Source of the DNA: Acidovorax benzenivorans
GTDB taxonomy: Bacteria > Pseudomonadota > Gammaproteobacteria > Burkholderiales > Burkholderiaceae_C
DNA length: 64,000 nt
Direction of reading: 5' to 3'
Assembly: GCF_028680575.1 (NCBI RefSeq)
Contig: NZ_JAPCKI010000004.1
Location: 1-64,000, forward strand
Every line of letters begins with the position of its first letter. Positions within the stretch are counted from its first letter, which is position 1. The position numbers were made by a program, and so were the translations under genes. Of the stretch, positions 56,819-64,000 are shown in pieces. The notes below the pieces were generated by a model, which saw nothing but the letters and a program-made list of their open reading frames with translations, was not told where the DNA came from and did not search any database.

Positions 56819-58171
56819 TCAGGCCTGCGCGGCCAGCACCGCCCGCCCACGCTGCACAAAACCCTGGTACTGCGCATCGGGTACCAGCAGGCCGCCGGTG
56901 GTCCACACCAGGTGGGTGGCATGCGCAAACGCGGCGCCCACGCCGCTGGCACGCAGCCAGGCCTGCCCGGCCGCAGTGCTGGTCAACATGGCCGGGCCAC
57001 TGAAGCCTGCGGCGGCCGAGGGCTCGATGCGCTCGCCCAAGGCGTCCAGCACCCGCACCAGGTGCGCAAACAAGGTGTCGTCGGCGACAGTGAACACGCC
57101 CGACAGCAGCGGCCGCATCAGCTCGGCCGCCAGCAGGGACGCACGCGGCACAGCCAGGCCATCGGCCTCGGTGCGGTTGGTCAGGCCCCAGTCGTACACC
57201 GAGGGGTGCTCCCCCTGCCCAGCCATCATTTGCACCATGAAGCACGGCGACTGCACCGGCTCTGCAAAAAAGCAAAACACATGCGGCCCCAGCACCTGCC
57301 GCAAGCCAAAGGTGATGCCCGCTGGCGCACCGCCCACGCCGCAAGGCAGGTAGACGATGAGCGGGTGCTCGGCATCCACCGCCACGCCCTGCTCTGCCAA
57401 CTGCTTTTGCAGGTGCAACGCCGCAGCGCTGTAGCCCAGCAGCAGCGAGAACGATTGCTCGTCGTCCACAAAGTGGCACAGCGGGTTGCTGGCCGCCTCG
57501 GCACGGCCTGCGGCCACGGCGCGTTCGTAGTCGCCCGCGTGTTCCACCACCTGCACCCCGCGCTGGCGCAGGCGGTCTTTTTTCCATTCCTTGGCATCGG
57601 CCGACATGTGTACCGTAGCCTGAAAGCCCAGGGCCGACGCCACCACCCCAATGCTCATGCCCAGGTTGCCCGTGGAGCCCACCGCCACCTGGTAGCGGCC
57701 CAGCACCTCGCGCGCAGCCGGGGTGGCCAGCGCGCGGTAGTCACCACAAGGCTCGACCAGACCGTGCTGCAGCGCCAGCCCCTCGGCAAACTCCAGCACT
57801 TCATGCATGCCGCCCCGAGCCTTGATGGACCCCGCCACCGGCAGGCTGTGGTCGGCCTTGATGAACAAGCGGCCCTGCCCTTCGGCCCAGCCCAGCGCAG
57901 GTTGCAACAGGTCAGCAGGCAGCAAGGGCGACTCCACCACCCCACGCGTGGCGGCCAGCTCGGGGAACACCTCTGCCAGCAGCCCGGCAAACCGGGCCAG
58001 GCGCGCCGCAGCAGCATGCGTATCATCCAGACTAATGGTTCTGCCGAGTGCTGGCAGTGCTGCGGCTGGCTGCGCCTGCCGGGCCGGATTGCTCCATAAG
58101 GCGGGTTGGGCGTTGCGCAAGCAGGCGGCCAGCAGGGAGTCCACAGTGGTTTGGGGTACGGCAGTCGTCAT
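56819..58171 (-). CDS. dsdA: D-serine dehydratase (ammonia-lyase)
   Basis: A 450-residue PLP enzyme converting D-serine to pyruvate and ammonia. The PLP Lys117 is in [16 protein letters not shown], with the phosphate loop [16 protein letters not shown] and [16 protein letters not shown]. Length matches E. coli DsdA (442). First gene of a four-gene operon divergent from a LysR regulator. Confidence 0.95.
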   Translation of the reverse strand: MTTAVPQTTVDSLLAACLRNAQPALWSNPARQAQPAAALPALGRTISLDDTHAAAARLARFAGLLAEVFPELAATRGVVESPLLPADLLQPALGWAEGQGRLFIKADHSLPVAGSIKARGGMHEVLEFAEGLALQHGLVEPCGDYRALATPAAREVLGRYQVAVGSTGNLGMSIGVVASALGFQATVHMSADAKEWKKDRLRQRGVQVVEHAGDYERAVAAGRAEAASNPLCHFVDDEQSFSLLLGYSAAALHLQKQLAEQGVAVDAEHPLIVYLPCGVGGAPAGITFGLRQVLGPHVFCFFAEPVQSPCFMVQMMAGQGEHPSVYDWGLTNRTEADGLAVPRASLLAAELMRPLLSGVFTVADDTLFAHLVRVLDALGERIEPSAAAGFSGPAMLTSTAAGQAWLRASGVGAAFAHATHLVWTTGGLLVPDAQYQGFVQRGRAVLAAQA

Positions 58172-58251
58172 GGCGCATTTGTCTCAAAAAGTCTTGCCTG
58201 CATTCTTCGCCGGTCATGCACCCGTCACAACACATTTATATTGAGCGCTGC

Positions 58252-58266
58252 ATTAGTTTTAATAAT
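58252..58266. promoter_or_regulatory. Possible LysR-type operator
   Basis: ATTA-N7-TAAT (ATTAGTTTTAATAAT) overlaps the regulator's start codon. LysR sites follow T-N11-A with dyad symmetry, and an overlap of the start would allow autorepression while the divergent dsdA promoter lies in 58172-58250. Confidence 0.35.
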
Positions 58267-59227
58267 GGATATTCGCCTCTCTCCCTCATTGCTTGCCTGG
58301 CTGCGCAGTTTTGATGCAGCCGCCCGCCACGGCAGCTTTACCAAGGCAGCGGCCGAGTTGTGCATCACCCAGGGCGCCGTCAGCCAGCAGGTCAAGCAAC
58401 TTGAAGACTGGCTGCGCCGCCCGCTGTTCTTGCGCACCCCGCGCGCGCTGGTGCCCACGCCCGAGGGCAAATGGCTGGCCGTGGTGCTGCGCGAGAGCTT
58501 TGACGCCATCGAAAGCACCCTGGCCCAGATGCGCCAGCCCGCAGAAGCCGCCACCGCCACCCTGAGCTGCTCACCCTCGTTTGCCATGAGCTGGCTCACG
58601 CCCCGACTGGGCGACTTCTTCCGCCAACACCCTCACACCGGCCTGCGCGTGTTTGGCGAGTTCCACACGCTGGACCGCACCCGCATGGTGCGCGACGGCA
58701 TCGAGGCCGCCGTGCGCTTTGACCTGGGCGGCTACCGCGACCTGAGCGCTACCGTGTTCCTCGACGAATGGCTCATCCCCGTGGCCAGCCCCGAGTTCCT
58801 GGCCCGCCACCCGCCCATCACCCAGCCGCAAGACCTGCACGGCGACTGGCTGCTGCACGACGGCAGCGCCTGGGACGGCGCCGACACCTACGAAGAATGG
58901 CAACACTGGTTTGCGCAGATAGGCGCCACACCGCCGCCCTGGGCAAGTGGCCAGCAGTTCAACCTGTCGCAACTCGCCCTGGGCGCCGCCCTGGCAGGCC
59001 AAGGCATCGCCATGGGCCGCGCGGCGCTGGCGCTGCAGGACGTGAAGGCCGGGCGCCTGGTGCCGCTGCTGGGACGCAGCGTGTTGTCGCGTGCGGCGTA
59101 TTCGTTTGTGACCACTGCACATCCGAGCCCGGCGATGCAGCTCGTGCGGGATTGGTTGGGGGATGAGGCAGTGCGGTTTTGTGGGGAGCGGGGGCAGGTG
59201 TTGCCAGCACCGCTGGATGCCAGGTAG
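58265..59227 (+). CDS. LysR-family regulator, DsdC/GcvA-like
   Basis: From ATG 58265 a 320-residue regulator. N-terminal helix-turn-helix FDAAARHGSFTKAAAELCIT and ITQGAVSQQVKQLEDWL, then a substrate-binding domain. It is divergent from dsdA by 93 bp and probably activates it with D-serine as coinducer, as DsdC does. Confidence 0.9.
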   Translation: MDIRLSPSLLAWLRSFDAAARHGSFTKAAAELCITQGAVSQQVKQLEDWLRRPLFLRTPRALVPTPEGKWLAVVLRESFDAIESTLAQMRQPAEAATATLSCSPSFAMSWLTPRLGDFFRQHPHTGLRVFGEFHTLDRTRMVRDGIEAAVRFDLGGYRDLSATVFLDEWLIPVASPEFLARHPPITQPQDLHGDWLLHDGSAWDGADTYEEWQHWFAQIGATPPPWASGQQFNLSQLALGAALAGQGIAMGRAALALQDVKAGRLVPLLGRSVLSRAAYSFVTTAHPSPAMQLVRDWLGDEAVRFCGERGQVLPAPLDAR

Positions 59228-59627
59228 CTGAGTAGCTGAGTGGGTCAGATTAACGCAGCCCAATCGGCGCACTATCCACCAGCGAGGTGTCAGGTTATAC
59301 CCAGCGAGTTAGCGCGAATATTGCGATTAAAAATTCAGTGTTTTTGCCTCTGGCGCTTATTGAGAAAGCGCTAGCAGCTATTGTTTTTGACAGATTCGTG
59401 GCTGTTCACGGCCAATGAATTCTGAGGCAACTGGCCCTATGACGCGGCCCGCTCATTCACGGAGAAAGTCGTGGAGAGTAGCCCCCAGCCGGGCACTCGC
59501 GAGCAGTCACGGTGGCAATGCCTGAGGCAACGAGGACGACCGTTTCCGGTCAGAAGCAGTCGCTCAGGGTTTCAGTTGCGCGGGTAGCACTGTGTTTGGC
59601 ACTGGCTACAGGTTCGAGAATTTTTGC
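59228..59627. other. 400-bp gap before the DUF4288 gene
   Basis: Contains the palindromic element at 59346-59390. Otherwise only short frames with no family features or ribosome sites. It marks the start of the accessory stretch. Confidence 0.45.
59346..59390. repeat. Short palindromic element, copy 5
   Basis: GCCTCTGGCGCTTATTGAGA followed by AAGCGCTAGCAGCTATTGTT is the canonical form, with GGCGCTTAT and AAGCGCTAGC halves, closest to the copy at 5.45 kb. Confidence 0.7.
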
Positions 59628-60005
59628 ATGACACACGACAAAAATCTTTCCCCAGTGGGCTGGTATGCGGTCTCGTATCTGCTGCGCTTCGTTGAGTTGG
59701 AGGACGACAGAAAGGACGATGATGAGGCTCGATTCCTGTCGTGGGAAAACACAATCCTTGTACGTGCATCGACCCTTGAAGAAGCCTATGAAAAGGGCAT
59801 GATGGTAGCTCGCGAGAATGCGAAACCATACAAGGGCGGAACTCAAGGTGTTCCTGTTCAATGGCAGTTGGTAGGTATCACCGATGTCCTTCCAATCTAC
59901 GAGGAGCTGGAAGATGGGGCGGAAATTTTATGGACTGAACGCGCGCCTCGAAAGCTCAAGAATCTCAAACAGATGGTGAGACCGAAGGGCTCGTTTCGGC
60001 AGTAG
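59628..60005 (+). CDS. DUF4288 domain protein
   Basis: From ATG 59628 a 125-residue protein. GWYAVSYLLRFVELEDDRKD and FLSWENTILVRASTLEEAYE match DUF4288, a family often found in polymorphic-toxin immunity settings and in cassettes. The codon use is less GC-rich than its neighbours, suggesting acquisition. Followed by copy A of the dispersed repeat. Confidence 0.8.
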   Translation: MTHDKNLSPVGWYAVSYLLRFVELEDDRKDDDEARFLSWENTILVRASTLEEAYEKGMMVARENAKPYKGGTQGVPVQWQLVGITDVLPIYEELEDGAEILWTERAPRKLKNLKQMVRPKGSFRQ

Positions 60006-60080
60006 CTGCCAACATAGGAACAGGGGCTACAAATGTGAACTGAACGCCCCTTTCCAGAGAGTTCTATGTCGCGCCAGGGG

Positions 60081-60162
60081 CCGCTAACGTCCATCGACGT
60101 GGGGCAGAATCCGGCCAAGAGCAGCCGGTCGCGGCTAGCGAAAGCGGACTCTCAACGTTTGA
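60081..60162 (+). repeat. Dispersed repeat, copy A
   Basis: Runs CCGCTAACGTCCATCGACGT, then GGGGCAGAATCCGGCCAAGA and GCAGCCGGTC, ending CTCAACGTTTGA. Shares most positions with copy C on the other strand at 61711-61791 and, in its first half, with copy B. Confidence 0.75.
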
Positions 60163-60199
60163 CATGAGGGACGTCCAAAGGCGCTAGTACATGGCGGGA

Positions 60200-60270
60200 C
60201 GCGCTAGCGTCCTTCGCCGTGGGGCAAAAATCGGTCAGGATCAGTCGGTGACGGTGGCAAGATGCGGCCA
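60200..60270 (+). repeat. Dispersed repeat, copy B
   Basis: CGCGCTAGCGTCCTTCGCCG then TGGGGCAAAAATCGGTCAGG and ATCAGTCGGT, a diverged direct repeat of copy A, 38 bp after it. Confidence 0.65.
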
Positions 60271-60310
60271 CTAAATGAGTGCACAAGCGGCATGAGGAGC
60301 GCTACCCGCT

Positions 60311-60772
60311 TTAGCCTTCATGGTTTTCATAAAAGAGAACTTGGTATTCACGCAGATTCTCTGATGAGCCTTCGATGAACTCAACAGCGAACTTTCGACC
60401 TGGGAAATCGAGTTCGAGCTTGGCTGCCCATGACGCCCGAAGCGTTCTTCCCAAAAATTGCAGTTGAGTTTCGGTTGCCTCTGACCAGATACCTGGATGC
60501 TGAATGTCTAGGATATGAAGATGATTGATTGTGGCCTCGACGACCTTTGCCTCATGATCCGTATGGGCCAACCAATTCTCCACATCTGAGGCAGTAACGC
60601 CCTCCCGGAACACCATTCCCCGCACCTCGACGAACTGCGGCCAAAAAAGAGTTGCGTACGCTGCTGCAAGCGAGAAGGTTCCCATGCAACTGACCCAGCC
60701 TTCCGGGGACTCTTCGCCTCCGTTATGGGCATCCCATTCTCTTAACTCCGGAACTAGCTCGTAGCGCTTCAT
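60311..60772 (-). CDS. Hypothetical protein, orphan
   Basis: From ATG 60772 a 153-residue soluble, acidic protein (MKRYELVPELREWDAHNGGE; ASDVENWLAHTDHEAKVVEA). It is not recognised. Its setting beside the repeat copies and its moderate GC content suggest a horizontally acquired gene, perhaps an immunity or stress protein; that is inference only. Confidence 0.65.
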   Translation of the reverse strand: MKRYELVPELREWDAHNGGEESPEGWVSCMGTFSLAAAYATLFWPQFVEVRGMVFREGVTASDVENWLAHTDHEAKVVEATINHLHILDIQHPGIWSEATETQLQFLGRTLRASWAAKLELDFPGRKFAVEFIEGSSENLREYQVLFYENHEG

Positions 60773-61176
60773 GTTTGACGCCCAAATTTGATGTGGTCGG
60801 TAGCTCAGCGGATACGCCATCTGCCGCCAACACGGCACGCTCGCGCACCAAGACTATTAAACTGGAAATTTACCAAGCGACGGCTTTGCGCCGTGTGGAC
60901 CAATGTCTCTAATGGGCCCTGAGCGGCCGTTCAGAAGCGCCGCCCGGAAGCTGCCTTTGACTTGCTGCACGCGGCTGTTGGAAATTTCGTTGTCTGCCTG
61001 CGGCAAGCTATAGTTTGCCGAGTTGACGCATGCCGGGTTTCACGGAATTTTTATACTTGGACGTTTGAGCAGGTCGTCCCTTGCAAACCTATGCTGCAAG
61101 CCACTCTCAGGAGAAATCAGTGTCCTGAATATCCCGCACGGTCCAGTTTATCCGCAGGTTTTGCGGAATACATCAC
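60773..61176. other. 404-bp gap before the cassette
   Basis: No convincing gene. The right end has a short hairpin, TATCCGCA with TGCGGAATA (61150-61170), before GTTAGGC at 61177, possibly the remains of a preceding attC or attI. Confidence 0.4.
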
Positions 61177-61193
61177 GTTAGGCCTCAGAGAAC

Positions 61194-61670
61194 ATGCTCA
61201 TGCGAATCCAGTACTCACTGCGCTTTCGAGACTACTTTGCCTTCAACGCAGTTCATCAGTTCCTACTGATCCCGAACCAGCTGTTCTTCGTTGCTGTGGC
61301 CGCCCTCATCGCGGTATCAGAGTCGATCGGAAGCGATGTCCGCCGAGGAGTCCTCGCTTGGGTCATTGCATACTCGGCAATGTGGGCGCTTCAACTCATG
61401 TACAACTTGGTGGTTCTCCACTCCAAGAAGAATCGCGCTCTGCTCACCGATCACGTCGTAGAGGTGTCGGACGACACGTTTTCAGACGCTACTGCGTTCT
61501 GTGTATCGCATTACAAGTGGCCTGGCATTGTCTCCACTGTCAGTTGCCCAGGCTTCGTGGCTGTCTACACTGCCGCGCACGCGGCCTGCATAATTCCCAG
61601 TCGCGCCTTCGCCGATGTGCCGCAGCGTGAGAAGTTTCTAGCTTATGTGCGCGCGAAGACTGCGGCCTAA
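61194..61670 (+). CDS. YcxB-family membrane protein in a cassette
   Basis: A 158-residue protein from ATG 61194 (ATG 61200 also possible). Hydrophobic segments at ~22-41 (FLLIPNQLFFVAVAALIAVS) and ~52-75. The C-terminal half, TDHVVEVSDDTFSDATAFC then HYKWPGIVSTV and IIPSRAFADVPQREKFLAYV, matches YcxB-like proteins. The TAA stop is part of the GCCTAAC box of the attC, typical of cassette ORFs. Role unknown. Confidence 0.75.
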   Translation: MLMRIQYSLRFRDYFAFNAVHQFLLIPNQLFFVAVAALIAVSESIGSDVRRGVLAWVIAYSAMWALQLMYNLVVLHSKKNRALLTDHVVEVSDDTFSDATAFCVSHYKWPGIVSTVSCPGFVAVYTAAHAACIIPSRAFADVPQREKFLAYVRAKTAA

Positions 61671-61723
61671 CCCCTCGGTCAAGGGGCCTGCCTGCGGCAG
61701 GCCCCTTACCTCAAACGTTGAGC
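61665..61723 (+). other. attC recombination site (59-base element)
   Basis: Exactly 59 bp: R'' GCCTAAC (61665-61671), a central palindrome AAGGGGCCTGCC / GGCAGGCCCCTT (61681-61707), a CTCAAAC segment, and R' GTTGAGC (61717-61723). The boxes fit RYYYAAC and GTTRRRY, and the layout matches the aadA-type attC. The palindrome has no T-run, so it is not a terminator. Confidence 0.75.
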
Positions 61724-61791
61724 GTCTGCTTCCATTCGCTCCCACAGGCTGCTACTGGCCGAATTCTGCCCCACGGCGAGGGACGCTAGCG
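61711..61791 (-). repeat. Dispersed repeat, copy C
   Basis: Reading the minus strand: CCGCTAGCGTCCCTCGCCGT, then GGGGCAGAATTCGGCCAGTA and GCAGCC, ending GCTCAACGTTTGA. Best partner of copy A. Its end includes the R' box of the attC. Confidence 0.75.
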
Positions 61792-61812
61792 GGCCCATTC
61801 CAGCCGCTAAGC

Positions 61813-62064
61813 CTATTTGGTGCAACAAGCACGAATCAAGTCAACCAATGAGTCCAAAAGAAAAACGGTGATACAGACGATGGCGACATTCCAGGCAAAG
61901 AAAGACAGGCGCGCGACCTTCTCTCCCGCGCGCCCTCTTTCACGCAATTCGAAGTAGCCCACAAATGTCCTGGCGCGAATCGCTACGTAAGTATGTGACA
62001 CGGTCCACACAAGCAGCGCCATAAAGAAGACTAGCGCAACGATCGTCAATATCGGATGCATCAC
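61813..62064 (-). CDS. Small membrane protein
   Basis: An 83-residue frame from ATG 62064. Two transmembrane helices: residues 4-27 (ILTIVALVFFMALLVWTVSH) and ~56-76 (FAWNVAIVCITVFLLDSLVD), with a basic loop between. Unknown family. Lower GC than the core genome. Confidence 0.6.
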   Translation of the reverse strand: MMHPILTIVALVFFMALLVWTVSHTYVAIRARTFVGYFELRERGRAGEKVARLSFFAWNVAIVCITVFLLDSLVDLIRACCTK

Positions 62065-62307
62065 TTAGCAGCTCACTTCCATCAATGTCAGCTCTTGGCC
62101 GATCGTACGCGTTCGGCGCATGTAAACGAATGACTGCACCCGCTGCATTGCGGCCGTCAGTGCAGTCCCGGTGTCTCAGACTTTAATGCACTGTCTAAGA
62201 CATCAATGCCCAGGAACAGCGGCAGAGACTGGGCCAGACTTACCTCGGCCCTCCCCCCAACTTTGCGCTCACGCCGTGGTGAAAAACCCTTGAAAAGATA
62301 AATTTTG

Positions 62308-62332
62308 TACTCTTTTATAAAAAACAAGAGTA
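62308..62332. promoter_or_regulatory. Operator of the HipB-like antitoxin
   Basis: TACTCTT (62308-62314) and AAGAGTA (62326-62332) form a perfect inverted repeat over an AT-rich core, just upstream of the hipB ATG, a typical autoregulatory site. Confidence 0.7.
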
Positions 62333-62343
62333 TAAATATCATC

Positions 62344-62646
62344 ATGTCTACCGACCTCATCCCCACCCTCGCAGCCGCCCGCAAGGCCCACCAAATGACC
62401 CAGGCCCAACTTGCCGAAAACGCGGGCCTGTCTCGCATGACCGTGCAACGCACCGAAGGCGGCGACCTGGACCCGCGCTACTCCACCCTGGCCGAGATGG
62501 CGCGCGTGCTGGGCATGGACATCATTGCCGTGCCCAGCAGCCTGCGCCCCAGCCTGGAGGCGTTCATCCAGTCTGGTGGCAAGTTTCTCGGTCAGCCGGA
62601 AGGGGTGGACGCTCCGCCCTCGGTGGTGGACGGTCTGCGCCGCTGA
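62344..62646 (+). CDS. HipB-like antitoxin, XRE family
   Basis: From ATG 62344 a 100-residue protein with helix-turn-helix MTQAQLAENAGLSRMTVQRT and the tail of HipB-type regulators. It should bind its operator at 62308-62332 and neutralise the toxin downstream. Confidence 0.85.
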   Translation: MSTDLIPTLAAARKAHQMTQAQLAENAGLSRMTVQRTEGGDLDPRYSTLAEMARVLGMDIIAVPSSLRPSLEAFIQSGGKFLGQPEGVDAPPSVVDGLRR

Positions 62647-62684
62647 CCCCAGCGAAACCCAGCCCACCCGCCTGGCCCGCACAC

Positions 62685-64000
62685 ATGAGCACCTCCATCC
62701 GCTACCTGCGCCTGTACTTGCACCGGCCTGTGCTGGCAGACGGTGCCCCCGGCGAGGCAAGTACGCCCGGCGGGCGGGAGGCCATTGGCTACCTCTCGCA
62801 GTACGGCGACATCCTGCGCGTGTCGTTTGACGAGAGCTACATCCGCAACCCACAGCGCCCCACCCTGTCGCTGAGCTTTCAGGGGGCCGACGAGGCCGCC
62901 ACGCAGCAGATCCTCGCGTCGGCGCGCGATGCGCGGCTGGTGCGCACCGATGGGCGATGGCCGGTGTACTTTCAGAACCTGCTGCCCGAGGGCCACAACC
63001 GCGAGCGCCTGGCGCGCGAGCGTGGCTGCAGCCCCGATGACGAGTTTGAGCTGCTGGCCGCCGCAGGCCACGACCTGATGGGCGCGCTGGAGGTGGAGCC
63101 CGTGCCCGCGCAAGACGGCATCCCGGACGTGGTGCGCCACTGGCACACCACCCAGGGGCTGGATGTGCTGGAACCTGGGTTTGTCGAGTTCCCTGTACAA
63201 GACGCAGCCTCGCTGCCCGGCGTGGTGACCAAGTTCAGCGCGGTGCAGGACGGCCGCCGCTACACCGTGCACCGCCAGGGCGCGGCGGGCAGCGTGATCT
63301 TGAAGCTGCCCACCACCGCCCACCCCGATCTGGTGGCCAACGAGTACACCGGCTACCAGTTGTGCAAGGCGCTGGGGCTGAACGTAGCCGATGCGCGCGT
63401 CATCACCCGCGCCGAGGCCGACCTGCCCGATGCCGTGCCCTTCAACGAGATACTGGCCGTGCAGCGTTTTGACCACCTGCCCGGCGGTGCGCGGGTGCAC
63501 ATGGAGGAGTTCAACCAGGTGCTGGGCTACACCCCGCGCCAAAAGTACGGCAAAACCCATGGCAAGGGCGCACTGCAGGACTGGGCCACCATGCTGCGCG
63601 TGCTCAATCGCCTGAGCCGCCAGCCGGTGTTGGACACGCGCGAGTTTCTGGCGCGCATGGTGGCGTTCATCCTGATGGGCAACACCGACGCCCACCTGAA
63701 AAACTGGGCCCTGGTCTACCCCGACGGTCGCGTTCCGCAACTGGCCCCGGTGTACGACCCGGTGTGTGTGGCCGCGTTTTTTGACGGCGTGCCCGACCAG
63801 CAATATGCGGTGAACCGCGCCATCGACAACACCCTGCGCGCGCTGACCTGGGACGACATGGAGGGCCTGATCAAATCCGCCGGGCTGCTGCGCGTGCCCC
63901 GGCACCTGGTCTTGTTGCGCGATACGGTGGCGCAGGCCCAAAAAGAATGGCCCAGCCTGCTGGAGAGCGCCCCGGATTCCATGCGCAACGTGGTGGCGCA
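62685..64000 (+). CDS. HipA-like serine/threonine kinase toxin, truncated by window edge
   Basis: Starts at ATG 62685, 38 bp after hipB. Domain order: couple_HipA region (YLRLYLHRPVLADGAP), HipA N (WPVYFQNLLPEGHNRERLA, DDEFELLAAAGHDLMGALE), then HipA C with catalytic loop MGNTDAHLKNWALVYPDG and the magnesium Asp in LAPVYDPVCVAAF. The ~439 residues seen are nearly full length; the last few run off the window. Confidence 0.9.
   Translation, partial: MSTSIRYLRLYLHRPVLADGAPGEASTPGGREAIGYLSQYGDILRVSFDESYIRNPQRPTLSLSFQGADEAATQQILASARDARLVRTDGRWPVYFQNLLPEGHNRERLARERGCSPDDEFELLAAAGHDLMGALEVEPVPAQDGIPDVVRHWHTTQGLDVLEPGFVEFPVQDAASLPGVVTKFSAVQDGRRYTVHRQGAAGSVILKLPTTAHPDLVANEYTGYQLCKALGLNVADARVITRAEADLPDAVPFNEILAVQRFDHLPGGARVHMEEFNQVLGYTPRQKYGKTHGKGALQDWATMLRVLNRLSRQPVLDTREFLARMVAFILMGNTDAHLKNWALVYPDGRVPQLAPVYDPVCVAAFFDGVPDQQYAVNRAIDNTLRALTWDDMEGLIKSAGLLRVPRHLVLLRDTVAQAQKEWPSLLESAPDSMRNVVA

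Larger units (their letters stand above)
60006..60310. other. 305-bp gap carrying two copies of a dispersed repeat
   Basis: No gene. Holds copies A (60081-60162) and B (60200-60270) of the repeat described separately. Confidence 0.6.
61177..61723 (+). mobile_element. Probable single integron gene cassette
   Basis: A GTTAGGC core site at 61177 and a GTTGAGC core site at 61717 bound about 540 bp holding one ORF that starts 17 bp inside and ends inside the attC. No integrase gene is in the window, so this looks like an isolated attC-bearing cassette. Confidence 0.6.

Noticed and set aside
60773..60860. tRNA-like stretch near 60790 (TCGGTAGCTCAGCGG)
   Set aside because: Only a D-arm-like segment; no acceptor, anticodon or T-arm fits.
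61681..61707. Palindrome AAGGGGCCTGCC / GGCAGGCCCCTT as an intrinsic terminator
   Set aside because: No T-run on either side, and the flanking GCCTAAC and GTTGAGC boxes fit an attC.

Overview
The window is a high-GC chromosomal segment of a betaproteobacterium, most likely a Comamonadaceae member close to Acidovorax. The grounds are protein sequences typical of that family, the split aceE-aceF-lpdA order with a lipoyl domain on E3, the iscRSUA-hscBA-fdx cluster, and many copies of a short palindromic element containing TAGCTGCTAGCGC-like halves. The genus is inference from pattern and was not confirmed by a search.

Left part (1-8141): the edge of an IS21-family element, then a LacI-type regulator facing an operon that starts with a 26-codon open frame. 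The operon continues with a polar-amino-acid-type ABC transporter (two permeases, ATPase, binding protein), a VOC-fold enzyme, a RuBisCO-like protein and a DUF1537 acid-sugar kinase. It reads as an uptake and catabolic system for an acid sugar or related hydroxy/keto acid, and is the best candidate here for an undescribed pathway. The binding protein keeps the carboxylate-binding Arg but has Thr where amino-acid binders have the amino-group Asp.

Central part (8160-43322) is mostly housekeeping: an ectoine-type aspartokinase without ectABC, a DUF3079 protein, the pyruvate dehydrogenase genes, a FixL/FixJ-like two-component pair, folD, oligopeptidase A, a DUF4124-glutaredoxin fusion, rpiA, pyrD, a YqjD/YqjE/YqjK-like envelope set, an LhgO-like oxidase with a deacetylase-fold enzyme, two identical tRNA-Val(CAC) genes, dnaQ, the isc operon (with an intrinsic terminator between iscA and hscB), uvrB, an aromatic/aspartate aminotransferase, a nucleotidyltransferase-like gene, a DODA-type dioxygenase, a CoA transferase, and a cold-shock/DUF1294 fusion.

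Right part (43323-64000): a PAS-GGDEF-EAL protein, a YgiQ radical-SAM protein, a MarR-GNAT fusion, a YigZ protein, a second E3-like flavoprotein, a YjfB-like small protein, and a D-serine dehydratase operon (dsdA, Bug-type binding protein, amidase, DadA-like oxidase) with a divergent LysR regulator. From about 59.2 kb the content becomes accessory. It has a DUF4288 protein, an orphan gene, what looks like a single integron cassette (YcxB-like ORF with a 59-bp attC whose R'' box contains the stop codon), a three-copy dispersed repeat, a small membrane protein, and a HipB/HipA toxin-antitoxin pair running off the right edge.
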